64,000 nt of DNA from Flavobacterium ginsengisoli (GCF_029625315.1 NZ_CP121110.1:1479501-1543500), one strand, 5' to 3'; counted from the stretch's first letter, positions 1-9,189 are shown. Translations and numbers: made by a program. The notes: generated by a model from the sequence alone, not told the origin.

Positions 1-147
1 CAAATCGTGGTGTGCTACAGAAAGTGGTTTTCCAGCATTTGTTGTACTGTAAACAAAATCGATGTTTACTTTGGGATGATACATTAAAATTCTGATGAGT
101 TCTCCGGCCGTGTAGCCCGAACCACCAATAATTCCGACATTAATCAT
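1..147 (-). CDS. argC: N-acetyl-gamma-glutamyl-phosphate reductase, N-terminal part (cut by window edge)
   Basis: Only the first 49 codons are inside the window. They begin MINVGIIGGSGYTAGEL, the NADP-binding Rossmann start of ArgC, followed by RILMYHPKVN and FVYSTTNAGKPL, also typical of the family. ArgC reduces N-acylglutamyl-phosphate to the semialdehyde, the third step of arginine synthesis. It follows argG and a small lipoprotein gene on the same strand, so it is read here as the next member of an arginine operon. The start is the ATG at 147. The gene continues beyond base 1. Confidence 0.93.
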   Translation of the reverse strand, partial: MINVGIIGGSGYTAGELIRILMYHPKVNIDFVYSTTNAGKPLSVAHHDL

Positions 148-186
148 AATTTTATTTTTTTAAGATTCTGTAAAAAATCTTGATTT

Positions 187-636
187 TTATAAATCTGCAA
201 GAACGAATTCAGCGGATAAAAATTTTATTGATTTAATAGTTCCTAATGTTGGATTTAATGCAGTTTCAACATCATAACTAGCAGTATAAAAGGAATTTGC
301 TCCAATTTTTTCATAAGGGTCGTCGTTGGGTACTCTTCTGATAGGAGTTAAAATAAGTCCATCAGCGTTATATGTTATCTTATAATTTCCTTTTACAGCA
401 ACATTATTAGGATTAGTAAACTTTATCTCATAGCGCAGCCTAGATGTATTGTTACCAGTATCAGGTGTATATTCAAATAGTAAGACTTCATACGTAATTG
501 CCTTTAAAGTTTCTTTTTCCTGCTTCGCATCATTATCACTTGAGCATGCAAAAAACATTAAGAGAAATGGGAGTAAAAAAAATATCTTTGTTTTCAAATT
601 AGTTTTATTTGCGAATAATTCATTACAATTAATCAT
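187..636 (-). CDS. Small lipoprotein of unknown function inside the arginine operon
   Basis: 149 residues. The N-terminus has a basic stretch, a hydrophobic core and the lipobox LMFFAC with the acylated Cys at about residue 31, followed by SSDND, a polar start common in exported Bacteroidota lipoproteins. The rest looks like one small beta-rich domain and I recognise no family. Its ATG overlaps the argG stop (shared bases 629-636), which suggests translational coupling. argC begins 39 bases downstream. Nothing in the sequence explains why a surface or periplasmic lipoprotein lies between two cytosolic arginine enzymes. It may be a lineage-specific insertion that keeps the operon polarity. Confidence 0.7.
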   Translation of the reverse strand: MINCNELFANKTNLKTKIFFLLPFLLMFFACSSDNDAKQEKETLKAITYEVLLFEYTPDTGNNTSRLRYEIKFTNPNNVAVKGNYKITYNADGLILTPIRRVPNDDPYEKIGANSFYTASYDVETALNPTLGTIKSIKFLSAEFVLADL

Positions 637-1823
637 GATCTAATTTGTTTACAGATGAGAATATGTTTTGTGCATTTCCTAAAATCTTAATAAATCCTTT
701 TGCATCGTCAGATGTCCAAGCATTATTCATTTCTCCATATTGACCGAAACCTGTATTCATTAAATCATTTTCAGATTCGATTCCGTCAAGTGAGAAATGA
801 TATGGTTTTAATGAAACTGTTACCGTTCCATTTACTGTTTTTTGTGTGTCTTGCAAGAAAGTTTCAATGTTTCTCATAACTGGATCTAAGAATTGACCTT
901 CATGGAATAACATTCCGTACCAGTTTCCTAATTGTTCTTTCCAGTATTGTTGCCATTTTCCTAGCGTATGTTTCTCTAATAAATGGTGCGCTTTGATAAT
1001 AATTAACGGAGCAGCGAGCTTCAAAACCAACTCTTCCTTTAATTCCAATAATAGTATCTCCAACGTGAATATCTCTACCAATCGCATAAGCACTTGCCAA
1101 TTTTTCAAGAGCCACAATATTATTTGAAGGTTTATCAGTTTTTCCGTTTAAACCAACTAATTCTCCTTTTTCAAAATGAAGGGTTACTTTTTCTTCGCCT
1201 TCTTTTTGCAATTGCGAAGGATACGCTTCACTTGGCAATGGCTGACTTGAAGTTAAAGTTTCTTTTCCTCCAACACTTGTTCCCCAAAGTCCTTTATTGA
1301 TAGAATATTGTGCTTTTTCCCAAGAATAGTGAACTCCGTTTTGAGCTAAATAATCTACTTCTTCTTGTCTTGAAAGTTTTAAATCTCTAATTGGAGTAAT
1401 AATTTCGATTTCTGGAGCAATAGTTTGGAAAATCAAATCGAAACGAATTTGGTCGTTTCCTGCCCCAGTACTTCCGTGAGCGATTGCAGTAGCTCCTACT
1501 TTTTTCGCATATTTTATAGCTTCAATTGCTTGAAAAACACGTTCAGCACTTACTGATAATGGATATGTATTGTTTTTTAATACGTTTCCGAAAATCAAGT
1601 ATTTGATAGCTTTATCGTAATATTTATCTAAAATTGTTAAGTTGGCGTGTTGTGCACTTCCTAACTCGTAAGCTCTTTTTTCAATAGCTGTTAATTCTTC
1701 AGCAGAAAATCCTCCTGTGTCAACAAGAACAGTATGAACTTCGTATCCTTTTTCATTTTTTAAATATTTCAAACAATACGAGGTATCTAATCCTCCGCTA
1801 TAAGCTAATACTACTTTTTTCAT
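629..1823 (-). CDS. argG: Argininosuccinate synthase (one-base insertion near 1016)
   Basis: ATP-dependent ligation of citrulline and aspartate, the penultimate step of arginine synthesis. The PP-loop AYSGGLDTS (residues 7-15) and the AHGSTGAGNDQIRF stretch are intact. The reading frame is broken after GRVGFEA. Removing one G at about position 1016 (plus strand) gives GFEAAAPLIIIKAHH and joins the two halves into a protein of about 397 residues, normal for the family. The C-terminal half is well conserved up to the stop at 629. The indel is most simply a consensus error, because the downstream frame has no sign of decay. It lies 64 bases after the GNAT gene. Confidence 0.93.
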
Positions 1824-1887
1824 TTTTTATAATTTTGGCTAATACTTTCGTATTTAGCAGTTTGAGATTTTTTCTAGTTAATTTGAC

Positions 1888-2523
1888 TTAGACAAATAAT
1901 GACAAGATTTTGTTTAAGAATAATGCCTGTTTAATTTTTTTAAGTCTGCTTAAAACAGCCTCGTTAAAAGGATGTCTTGGTGGCGTTTTTTGTTTTTCTT
2001 TTGGGTCGTATAACATTCCTGTACAAAGGCACATTTTGTTTTCTTTGCTTTGTAAAATCGGGAAATTAGTACAGGTTTTACAACCCGCCCAAAAACTTGG
2101 ATCGGTTGTTAATTCTGAGAACGGAACTGGTTTATAACCTAATTCAGAGTTAATTTTCATAACTGCCAAACCAGTTGTAATACCAAAGATTTTAGCATCT
2201 GGAAATCTCTTTAAAGAATAATCAAAAACTTTCGATTTTATCTTTTTTGCCAAACCATGACTTCTATAATCAGGATGTACAATTAATCCAGAATGAGCAA
2301 CAAATTTTCCGTGCTGCCAGCTTTCTATATAGCAAAAACCTGCAAATTTTCCGTCAGCCAAAGCAATCATTGCATCACCATTTGCCATTTTTTTCTGAAT
2401 GTACTCAGGAGTTCTTTTAGCAATCCCCGTACCTCTTAATAAGGCAGATGATTCTATCGTATCGCAGATTTCCTGCGCATACTTAAAATGTTCTTCTTGA
2501 GTTACAACAATAGAGATCTTCAT
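1888..2523 (-). CDS. GNAT acyltransferase, first gene of the arginine operon
   Basis: 211 residues. An N-terminal GNAT fold has the acyl-CoA-binding region at HPDYRSHGLAKKIK (about residues 83-96). The C-terminal part carries a four-cysteine cluster, GCKTCTNFPILQ followed by MCLCTGMLYD, which could bind a metal. Because it leads the operon with argG and argC and no ArgA/ArgJ is seen, I infer it catalyses the first step, acylation of glutamate. The acyl group may be acetyl or, as Bacteroidota use N-succinylornithine transcarbamylase, succinyl. The family call is firm and the substrate is inference. The start ATG is at 2523, close to the end of a possible leader ORF. Confidence 0.8.
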   Translation of the reverse strand: MKISIVVTQEEHFKYAQEICDTIESSALLRGTGIAKRTPEYIQKKMANGDAMIALADGKFAGFCYIESWQHGKFVAHSGLIVHPDYRSHGLAKKIKSKVFDYSLKRFPDAKIFGITTGLAVMKINSELGYKPVPFSELTTDPSFWAGCKTCTNFPILQSKENKMCLCTGMLYDPKEKQKTPPRHPFNEAVLSRLKKIKQALFLNKILSLFV

Positions 2524-2851
2524 TTCAATTATTGAAGTTAGAGTTAAAAATTAAAGCATATTGATTCGCTTGAAATCCAGAATTGAGTCCAATAAAATTA
2601 AGCATAAAAGAAGTAACATTCTCAAAATCAAAACATTGATTAAGAAAATTTACAAAATAATAAATACTTTTAGGATGTGTTTGCCCAATGGACAAATTAT
2701 GTGATTTCAAAATGAAAAATGGATATGAATAAATATACGGCTATAAAACTCAGTGAACACTATAGAGATAGTGTCCGTACTTCGGGAGAAGTAATCGGTG
2801 AGTTTGTCCGTGACAAAGAAGTTATATGTAAACTTATTTTATTCATCGGTG
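2524..2851 (-). promoter_or_regulatory. Long, partly structured 5' leader of the arginine operon
   Basis: About 330 bases separate the predicted transcription start from the first gene. In the transcript (minus strand) the part between 2830 and 2745 holds adjacent hairpins: a 9-pair stem with a CTCT loop around 2751-2774, a 5-pair ACTTC/GAAGT stem around 2778-2793, and two copies of a CGGACA-type word. A weak TTG-started frame (2710 to 2525) ends one base before the GNAT start codon, so a leader peptide cannot be excluded. No U-rich terminator is visible. The length and structure suggest post-transcriptional control, but I recognise no named riboswitch. Confidence 0.4.
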
Positions 2852-2880
2852 CAAAAGTACATTATTTTTTTATTTCCAAA
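2852..2880 (-). promoter_or_regulatory. Promoter of the arginine operon
   Basis: On the minus strand TTTG (2880-2877), a 17-base spacer and TACTTTTG (2859-2852) match the Bacteroidota sigma-A consensus TTTG / TAnnTTTG. Transcription would start around 2846 and run into the long leader and the GNAT gene. Confidence 0.65.
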
Positions 2881-2934
2881 ACAAAAAATTTAAATTCTAA
2901 CATTTTTTTTACGTTTTGTGAATATACAGAAAAA

Positions 2935-2970
2935 CAAAACCCGATAATTATTTCTAATTATCGGGTTTTG
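2935..2970 (-). terminator. Intrinsic terminator downstream of the M1 peptidase
   Basis: Perfect 16-base inverted repeat (CAAAACCCGATAATTA and its complement) with a 4-base loop, 20 bases after the peptidase stop. T-rich sequence follows on the minus strand. Confidence 0.8.
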
Positions 2971-2990
2971 AATATTTTACAAAAATAAAA

Positions 2991-5262
2991 TTACTTTTTC
3001 GTAAACTGCATAACTTGACCGTTTCCTAAGATCGTCATGTCGAAACCAGTTTTAGCTTCGTTAAATTTAAATTTTAATCCAGCTCTAGGCGATTCAAAAG
3101 TATCTTTTTCATTTGGAACAGGATCTAAAGAAAAATTCGGATAATTTGGAAGTTCAGCTGTTAAAACACTATTTCTGTCAACCAAATTAATCGTTAAAGG
3201 AGATTTAGCCGTAACATAATTACCTAAATAACCATCTATGATAATCGCTTTTTCTACTTTACCCGTGCCTGCAGTCCAAACATTATTAGATTCATTATTA
3301 TCAGGGAAAGCATGATCAGGATCCAAAATAATACTTTCAATTTCTTCTGTAGAATTATGTTTAAATGACCAGCTGTTATTACGTTGCCAGATTTCTACTG
3401 GTAGATTAACTCTCGTCACTTTTCCGCTTTTTGTTTTCACATCTAAAACAATTGGCATTGGCATTTTATCAAAATTCTCAACTGTAATAATCACTCCTTT
3501 TGAAGGGTCATTTTTTACATATTTAATTGAATTGATTCCTTGATCGAATCTCCAATTATTTACATACCAGCTTCTCCAGAACCAGCTTAAATCTTCACCA
3601 GCAACATTTTCCATCGTTCTAAAGAAATCATCAGGTTGAGGATGTTTATAAGCCCAACGCTCAATATAAGTTCTAAAAGCAGTATCGAAACGTTCTTTTC
3701 CTAAAACCTGCTCTCTTAAAAGAACAAGACCAGCACTTGGCTTAAAATAACACAACATGCCAATATTCTTTTCTTTCATGTTATCAGGAGAACTCATGAT
3801 AGTCTCTAAATCTGGACGCGTGAAAGATTCTGCTTCTTGGTGTAAATCTGTTGGCTGTTCTTTGTACTCACCGTTATTAAATGCAGCAGTACTTAATGAA
3901 TTAATAAATGTGTTGAATCCTTCGTCCATCCAAGCAAATAATCTTTCGTTTGAACCCACAATCATTGGAAACCAGATATGTCCAAATTCGTGATCTGTAA
4001 CTCCCCAAAGATCTTGTCCTTTAGATTTCCATCCGCAGAAAACAATTCCAGGATATTCCATTCCTCCTTCATTTCCAGCTACGTTTGTAGGCTGCTGGAT
4101 AAGGATATTCAAACCATTGTTTAGAATAGTGCTCAATTGAAGCTTTTACATATTCTGTAGAACGGCCATAAGCACCTTGCCCATCGCTTTCAACAGGATA
4201 AGCAGATAATGCTAAAGATTTTTTACCGCTTGGAAGGTTAATTTTTGCACCATCCAAAATGAACGCAGGAGATGATGCCCAAGAAAAATCACGTGCATTT
4301 TTAATTTTATAATGCCATGTTTTTTCACTTCCTGAATTATTGTTTGCTGTTGCGTTAACCTCATCAGCAGTACGAATCATGACTGTTTTATCGCTATTGG
4401 TTGCATCTTTATATCTTTTTAATTGTTCGGCAGAAAACACTTCCTGACCGTTCAACAATTCTCCAGAAGCTACAACATAGTGATTTGCTGGTACAGTAAG
4501 TTTCACATCAAAATCACCGTATTCTAAATAAAACTCAGAAGCGCCTAAATACGGAGCAGTATTCCAACCTCTCACATCATCGTACACACACATACGCGGG
4601 TACCATTGTGCAATTGTGAAGATTTTTCCGTTTTTAGTTTCTAAAACCCCCATTCTATCAGATCCTTCGAAAGGCGCGATGAAAGAGAATTCGATCTTAA
4701 TTTTTACAGAACCTCCTTTTGCCGCTAATTCCTGAGGAAGAAAAACCTGCATTCTTGTATCTGTAACTATGTATTTAGCAATTGTCTCTGTTTTAGTTTT
4801 TCCTCCAGAAATCACTTTTACAGATTTAATTTTGTTTCCGCCATCAAAAACTTGTCCTTGCGCTCCGTTACGGCTTCCTGTCAAAGGCACAACAGCGTTT
4901 CCTCTAGAATCGTCTTTAAATAAGTTTTGATCTAAATTCAGCCAAAGAAACCCCAGTTTTTCGGGACTATTATTCGTATAAGTAATTTCATCTGTACCTA
5001 CAATCTCGTTTGTAGTTGCATTTAATTTTGCCGTAATCTGATAATCGGCTCTGTTTTGCCAATATTCTGCTCCCGGTTGACCGCTAGCAGTACGAGTTGT
5101 CGTACCATTTTTTGTATAAAAATGAGGACCAAAGGCATCATGATAATTGTAATTGTTTACCGGATTTGTTGTTGTCGCCTGCGTAGTTTGCTGCGCCCAA
5201 ACTGAAGAAATCCCAAAAAATAAAGCCGCGGTTAAAATGGCTTTTGCAGATTGCTTTTTCAT
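2991..5262 (-). CDS. M1-family zinc metallopeptidase, exported (one-base insertion near 4090)
   Basis: A signal peptide at the N-terminus ([17 protein letters not shown], cleaved near VWAQ) sends the protein out of the cytoplasm. The catalytic region has the GGMEYPG exopeptidase-type motif, then HEFGH (the HExxH zinc site) and WMDEGFN, which supplies the third zinc ligand. The frame breaks after YPYPAA. Deleting one of two G residues at 4090-4091 gives [15 protein letters not shown] and restores about 756 residues, usual for these Bacteroidota M1 peptidases. The ATG at 5262 is preferred over an upstream TTG because it starts the signal peptide. Likely role is digestion of peptides in the periplasm or at the surface. 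Confidence 0.9.
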
Positions 5263-5446
5263 ATTTTTTAGCTGTTTATGTAGCAAATTAATGAAAAAAA
5301 AGCTATTTACAGAGAAATTTTAAAACATAAATTTAATTTTAGCAAAATTTTATCAATAAAATAATTTAAGCCTTTTTCTTAAAAAACTAGATTTTATAAA
5401 ATATATTTACATCTCTAGAAAAATCATTCATTTTATATTCAACATT

Positions 5447-6298
5447 GTGACTACAACTATTTCAAATTCAATATTAAAAGCTTCGATCAATCATGCTGGA
5501 GCCGAATTATTCTCTATAAAAGACAAACAAGACAATGAATATATCTGGGAAGGCAATCCAGATTTTTGGGGCAAACACTCCCCTGTTCTTTTTCCAATTG
5601 TGGGAACTTTAAAAAACAATACTTATAAAATCAACGGAAAAGAATATCATTTGCCTCGTCATGGCTTTGCAAGAGATATGGAATTTTCTTTAACTGAAAA
5701 AACTGAAAACAAGGCAATTTTCTCTCTTAGATCTTCTGAAGAAACATTAGAAAAATATCCTTTTGAATTTGAATTACAGCTTATATACACACTTAAGGAA
5801 AGCGCATTAGAACTAGAATACAAAGTAATCAATTACGGCAAAGAAAAAATGCCTTTTTCGATTGGTGCACATCCTGCAATTGCACTTCCAAACAATTTTG
5901 AAGATTATGCTTTTCAATTCGAAAAAGAAGAAAACTTAAAATACTATCTTCTTGAAAACGATTTGATTTCATCTAAAACTAAAGTTTTAGAAACAAAAAA
6001 CAATTTAGTTGCTTTAAATTATGAACTGTTTAAAAATGATGCTTTGATATTTAAAACTTTAGAATCAAAATCGCTAACTATTTTGAATAATTCAAAACCT
6101 TATATAAAAGTTGATTATAAAGATTTTCCAAGCTTAGGAATCTGGACAAAAGAAAATGCACCGTTTATCTGTATTGAACCTTGGTTAGGCTATTCTGATA
6201 CCGAGGAAAATACAGGCGCTTTATACGAAAAAGAAGGAATTTTGACATTGAATACAAATAAAGATTTCAGTGCAAAATTTAGTATTACCATATTATAA
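5447..6298 (+). CDS. Aldose 1-epimerase family protein (LacX/YeaD-like)
   Basis: 283 residues, the typical length of LacX-like members of the galactose mutarotase superfamily. Conserved stretches are KHSPVLFPIVG near residue 43, LPRHGFARDM near 69 (with the conserved His) and IGAHPA near 140. The family interconverts alpha and beta anomers of sugars or sugar phosphates, but the substrate of this subgroup is not settled. The start is GTG at 5447; no in-frame ATG fits better. It is followed after 8 bases by an acetyltransferase, so the two are probably co-transcribed, and a TATATTTAC box lies upstream around 5402. Confidence 0.8.
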   Translation: MTTTISNSILKASINHAGAELFSIKDKQDNEYIWEGNPDFWGKHSPVLFPIVGTLKNNTYKINGKEYHLPRHGFARDMEFSLTEKTENKAIFSLRSSEETLEKYPFEFELQLIYTLKESALELEYKVINYGKEKMPFSIGAHPAIALPNNFEDYAFQFEKEENLKYYLLENDLISSKTKVLETKNNLVALNYELFKNDALIFKTLESKSLTILNNSKPYIKVDYKDFPSLGIWTKENAPFICIEPWLGYSDTEENTGALYEKEGILTLNTNKDFSAKFSITIL

Positions 6299-6306
6299 TA
6301 AACAAA

Positions 6307-6855
6307 ATGTTAGATTTTAACTTTACGCCATTTCCAATAATAGAAACTGAGCGTATAATTCTAGATAGAATTACCGACAAAGATGTAAAAGAAGTTTTTG
6401 AACTGCGTTCTAATCCTGAAACCATGAAATATATTCCGAGACCTTTAGTAAAAAACCACGAAGATGCCTTGGAACATATCCAAATGATTAATGAAAAAAT
6501 TGAAAGTAATATTGGAATAAATTGGGGTATCAGACTTAAAGATGATCCTAAATTATTAGGAATTATTGGTTATTACAGAATACAACCCGAAAATTACCGA
6601 GCTGAAATAGGTTATATGCTTTCACCAGATCATCATGGAAAAGGAATTATACCAGAAGCCGTCAATCGACTTATAAAATATGGATTTGAAAATCTAAAAC
6701 TCCACTCAATAGAAGCTGTTATTGATCCAGAAAATTATGCGTCTGAAAAGGTCTTACAAAAATGTGGCTTTGTTAAAGAAGCTCATTTAAAAGAGTCAGA
6801 ATTTTGGGAAGGAAAATTTCTTGACAAGGTAATTTACTCATTACTAGAAAAGTAA
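6307..6855 (+). CDS. GNAT N-acetyltransferase, RimJ/RimL type
   Basis: 182 residues. TERIILDRITDKDVKEVFELR is the usual start of RimJ/RimL-like enzymes. The acetyl-CoA-binding segment is SPDHHGKGIIPEAV and the family's C-terminal NYASEKVLQKCGFVKE follows. Such enzymes acetylate N-terminal or side-chain amines of proteins, antibiotics or small molecules, and the substrate cannot be predicted. It lies 8 bases after the epimerase-like gene. Confidence 0.85.
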   Translation: MLDFNFTPFPIIETERIILDRITDKDVKEVFELRSNPETMKYIPRPLVKNHEDALEHIQMINEKIESNIGINWGIRLKDDPKLLGIIGYYRIQPENYRAEIGYMLSPDHHGKGIIPEAVNRLIKYGFENLKLHSIEAVIDPENYASEKVLQKCGFVKEAHLKESEFWEGKFLDKVIYSLLEK

Positions 6856-6910
6856 AATTTTATTCTTGTTAAAATAATCTTACGCACAATAGTTATAAAG
6901 CATTATACGT

Positions 6911-6918
6911 TATATTTG
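6911..6918 (+). promoter_or_regulatory. -7 promoter element for the DUF3575-like gene
   Basis: TATATTTG fits TAnnTTTG. It overlaps the longest possible start of the downstream ORF, which argues for translation from the ATG at 6964 instead. No good -33 element is seen. Confidence 0.45.
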
Positions 6919-6963
6919 CGCTCGAAATTAGCTACAATAGCTATTTTGAATTCCAAAAACTTT

Positions 6964-7518
6964 ATGAAAAAAATACCTGCCCTACTTCTTCTTTTAATCA
7001 GCATTCAATTACAAAGTCAGACATTTGTAAAATTTAACGGAGTAACTGCATTACTTGCAATTCCAAATATTGGCATAGAAACCAGCATTGGAGAAAAAAC
7101 CACTTTTAGCGCCGATGTAATGGCTTCTTTCTGGGAATCATTCAACGGAAATAACCCAATGAAATTTGTTACTATTACCCCAGAAATCCGTTATCATTTT
7201 AAAGAAAAATATAATGGTTTTTATGCTGGAGCACATGTTGGAGCTGATAAATACGAATTACAAAAATGGAATTATTGGGATACTAATAAGTACGAAGATG
7301 GTTTCGGTTATAGAATTGGAGCTACAGTTGGTTACAATTTAAAACTAAGTGATAAATTTTTACTTGACTTTTTTGTTGGCGGTGGATGGCACCAAGGATT
7401 TTATAAAGGATACTATAACGACGGAACTCCTGGAAGATACGAAAAAGCACCGAATTACAACAAAAGTGGAGAATGGCTTCCATACCGCGGAGGCGTAATG
7501 ATTTCTTACAAATTATAA
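6964..7518 (+). CDS. Outer-membrane beta-barrel protein, DUF3575-like
   Basis: 184 residues from the ATG at 6964. This start is chosen because it opens a signal peptide (MKKIPALLLLLISIQLQSQ) and because a promoter box covers the upstream alternative. The mature part alternates polar and aromatic residues with GFYAGAHVGAD, YRIGATVGYNLKL and FVGGGWHQGF, the strand and turn pattern of DUF3575 barrels. It ends in an aromatic-hydrophobic segment (GVMISYKL) suited to Bam recognition. Function is unknown. The gene stands alone, convergent with VF530. Confidence 0.75.
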   Translation: MKKIPALLLLLISIQLQSQTFVKFNGVTALLAIPNIGIETSIGEKTTFSADVMASFWESFNGNNPMKFVTITPEIRYHFKEKYNGFYAGAHVGADKYELQKWNYWDTNKYEDGFGYRIGATVGYNLKLSDKFLLDFFVGGGWHQGFYKGYYNDGTPGRYEKAPNYNKSGEWLPYRGGVMISYKL

Positions 7519-7521
7519 AAC

Positions 7522-7746
7522 TCAGCTTAATTTAGGAAGTGTTTTAATATAAAGTTCTTCTACTTTTTTACGAGCCCAATCTGTTTTTCTTAAAAAAGTA
7601 AGACTTGATTTCACACTCGGATTTGAGGTAAAACATTTAACAGGAATTAATTCTCCTAAAGTATCAAAACCATAATAATCTACTAGAGTTTCGACAATTT
7701 TTTGAAGTGTAATTCCGTGTAATGGATCTTTAGATTGGTTTTGCAT
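7522..7746 (-). CDS. VF530-family DNA-binding protein (DUF2132)
   Basis: 74 residues covering the whole VF530 family, with the diagnostic segments DPLHGITLQKIVETLV, CFTSNPSVKSSLTFLRKT and WARKKVEELY. The family has a small helical fold reported to bind double-stranded DNA, but its role is not known. It lies on the minus strand between a DUF3575 gene and an outer-membrane protein gene, without obvious operon partners. Confidence 0.88.
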   Translation of the reverse strand: MQNQSKDPLHGITLQKIVETLVDYYGFDTLGELIPVKCFTSNPSVKSSLTFLRKTDWARKKVEELYIKTLPKLS

Positions 7747-7774
7747 TTTTATACTTTTTTTAAAATAATATCAA

Positions 7775-7809
7775 AAGACCGTACTTTTCAGTACGGTCTT
7801 CTTTTTTTG
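7775..7809 (-). terminator. Hairpin terminator, possibly bidirectional
   Basis: 10-pair inverted repeat AAGACCGTAC/GTACGGTCTT with a 6-base loop. A strong T-run follows on the plus strand and a weaker one on the minus strand. It lies downstream of the outer-membrane protein gene ending at 7856. Confidence 0.7.
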
Positions 7810-7855
7810 CAAAATTACTAAAATAGAATTTTACGTTAATCAAATAAAGAATAAA

Positions 7856-8512
7856 TTAGAATATGAATTTAAATCCTACAGAAATTGGAGATGTCAAGTT
7901 TGGATTACTTCCACCTAATGCTGTATTGTAGTAAGAGTCAACATTAGCTACATGAGCTAATCCCAAATTTGTGACAGTTGTTTTCTCTCCATTCTCTGGT
8001 TTTAAAGTTGTAGAAGTAAAATTTGCTAAATCATAAGAAAACTCAACAGAGAAATTCTTAGTAACAAAATAATCAAAACCTCCTGATACAGATACACCAA
8101 TTTGATTTACCTTTAAGTCACTTTCCTTTTCTTTACCAGTAATAACCGGTATTGCTGCCTGTCCGAAGAAATACAATGAACCAGCTACATTCCAATATTT
8201 TCTAACTAAAGGCTGAAAAACAAATAAATCTGTTTTGGCAAGTGTTTTAACATCTGGACTGCCATTTTGATATCCATCAGATTTAATGTTGATATAACCA
8301 ATTCCTGCTCCAACTGCAACAGATGGGGTAACAAATGTTCCAACTATTGGTAATACAGATATACTTGTCCCTTTAACATCTCCACTTTTAGTTTGCTGGT
8401 AACCAAACTGAGAAGTAGCAAACCAAGCCCCTTTTAACCCTTGAGACGAATCTTGAGCTTTAGCAGTTAAACCAATTAACACCATACTCACTAATGTTAC
8501 AATTTTTTTCAT
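7856..8512 (-). CDS. Outer-membrane beta-barrel protein
   Basis: 218 residues with a clear signal peptide (MKKIVTLVSMVLIGLTAKAQ). The mature part has amphipathic strands typical of the OMP_b-brl group: SVAVGAGIGYINI, LVRKYWNVAGSLYFFGQA, GVSVSGGFDYFVTKNFSVEFSYDL, and a terminal strand ISVGFKFIF ending in Phe. Such small barrels are common structural or adhesion-related proteins in Flavobacteriia. No substrate is evident. The gene is monocistronic and ends at a hairpin terminator. Confidence 0.8.
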   Translation of the reverse strand: MKKIVTLVSMVLIGLTAKAQDSSQGLKGAWFATSQFGYQQTKSGDVKGTSISVLPIVGTFVTPSVAVGAGIGYINIKSDGYQNGSPDVKTLAKTDLFVFQPLVRKYWNVAGSLYFFGQAAIPVITGKEKESDLKVNQIGVSVSGGFDYFVTKNFSVEFSYDLANFTSTTLKPENGEKTTVTNLGLAHVANVDSYYNTALGGSNPNLTSPISVGFKFIF

Positions 8513-8640
8513 TTTATTTCGTTTTTTTTTAATTACAGGACAAACTTATGGGTAAGCTTTTTGCTCAAGACTGATTTAAATCATAGATTAAAAAAAAACT
8601 TTAATTATATTTAACTGCCACATTTTTTTCAATTTTGTCT

Positions 8641-8648
8641 TACATTTG
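8641..8648 (+). promoter_or_regulatory. -7 promoter element of smpB
   Basis: TACATTTG matches TAnnTTTG only 5 bases before the smpB ATG at 8654. If used, the transcript would start at or next to the start codon, giving an almost leaderless message. Confidence 0.45.
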
Positions 8649-8653
8649 CAATC

Positions 8654-9109
8654 ATGATAAAGTCAGTCAATATACTTAACAAAAGAGCCCGATTCGATTA
8701 CGAAATAATCGATATTTATACTGCTGGAATTGTTTTGGCAGGAACAGAAATTAAATCTATACGTCTAGGAAAAGCAAATATTACCGAAAGCTTCTGCGAA
8801 TTCAGCGGGATGGAACTTTTTGCTATTAATACATATATTGAAGAATATTCTTTTGGAAATCAATTCAATCATAAATCGAGAAGCGAAAGAAAATTACTTT
8901 TAAATAAAAAAGAATTAAAAACACTTCATAAAAGCGTACAAGCAAAAGGACTAACTATTATTCCTTTGAAACTATTTACAAATGAAAAAGGGTTAGCCAA
9001 ATTGCAGATTGGCCTTTGCAAAGGAAAGAAGAACTACGACAAGCGTGAATCTCTAAAAGAGCAAGATACTAAGCGAGACTTAGACCGTATTAAAAAAGCT
9101 TATAATTAA
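8654..9109 (+). CDS. smpB: SsrA-binding protein SmpB (trans-translation)
   Basis: 151 residues, normal for SmpB. It binds tmRNA and brings it to stalled ribosomes. Recognisable parts are NKRARFDYEI, YTAGIVLAGTEIKSIR with the conserved GTEVKS-like loop, and the basic tail KGKKNYDKRESLKEQD needed for decoding-centre entry. The ATG at 8654 gives the family's usual N-terminus. It is a second ribosome-rescue function in this window besides prfH, but about 12 kb away and not linked to it. Confidence 0.97.
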   Translation: MIKSVNILNKRARFDYEIIDIYTAGIVLAGTEIKSIRLGKANITESFCEFSGMELFAINTYIEEYSFGNQFNHKSRSERKLLLNKKELKTLHKSVQAKGLTIIPLKLFTNEKGLAKLQIGLCKGKKNYDKRESLKEQDTKRDLDRIKKAYN

Positions 9110-9189
9110 AAGAAATTTAATTTCCTTATAATGACCTTTTTATAATATTTTATCGTTATTTTTATTACAAAATAATTTAACTGTAAAAT

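Noticed and set aside
629..1823. True pseudogenisation of argG and other frame-shifted genes
   Set aside because: The downstream halves keep perfect family motifs, and many unrelated essential genes share the same kind of single-base change, which fits sequence error better.
2525..2710. 61-codon frame in the arginine leader
   Set aside because: It needs a TTG start without a ribosome-binding site. Kept only as a possibility in the leader entry, not as a gene.
2719..2988. Plus-strand ORF of 89 codons between the arginine leader and the M1 peptidase
   Set aside because: It runs through a minus-strand promoter, leader hairpins and a terminator, and its sequence looks like no protein family.
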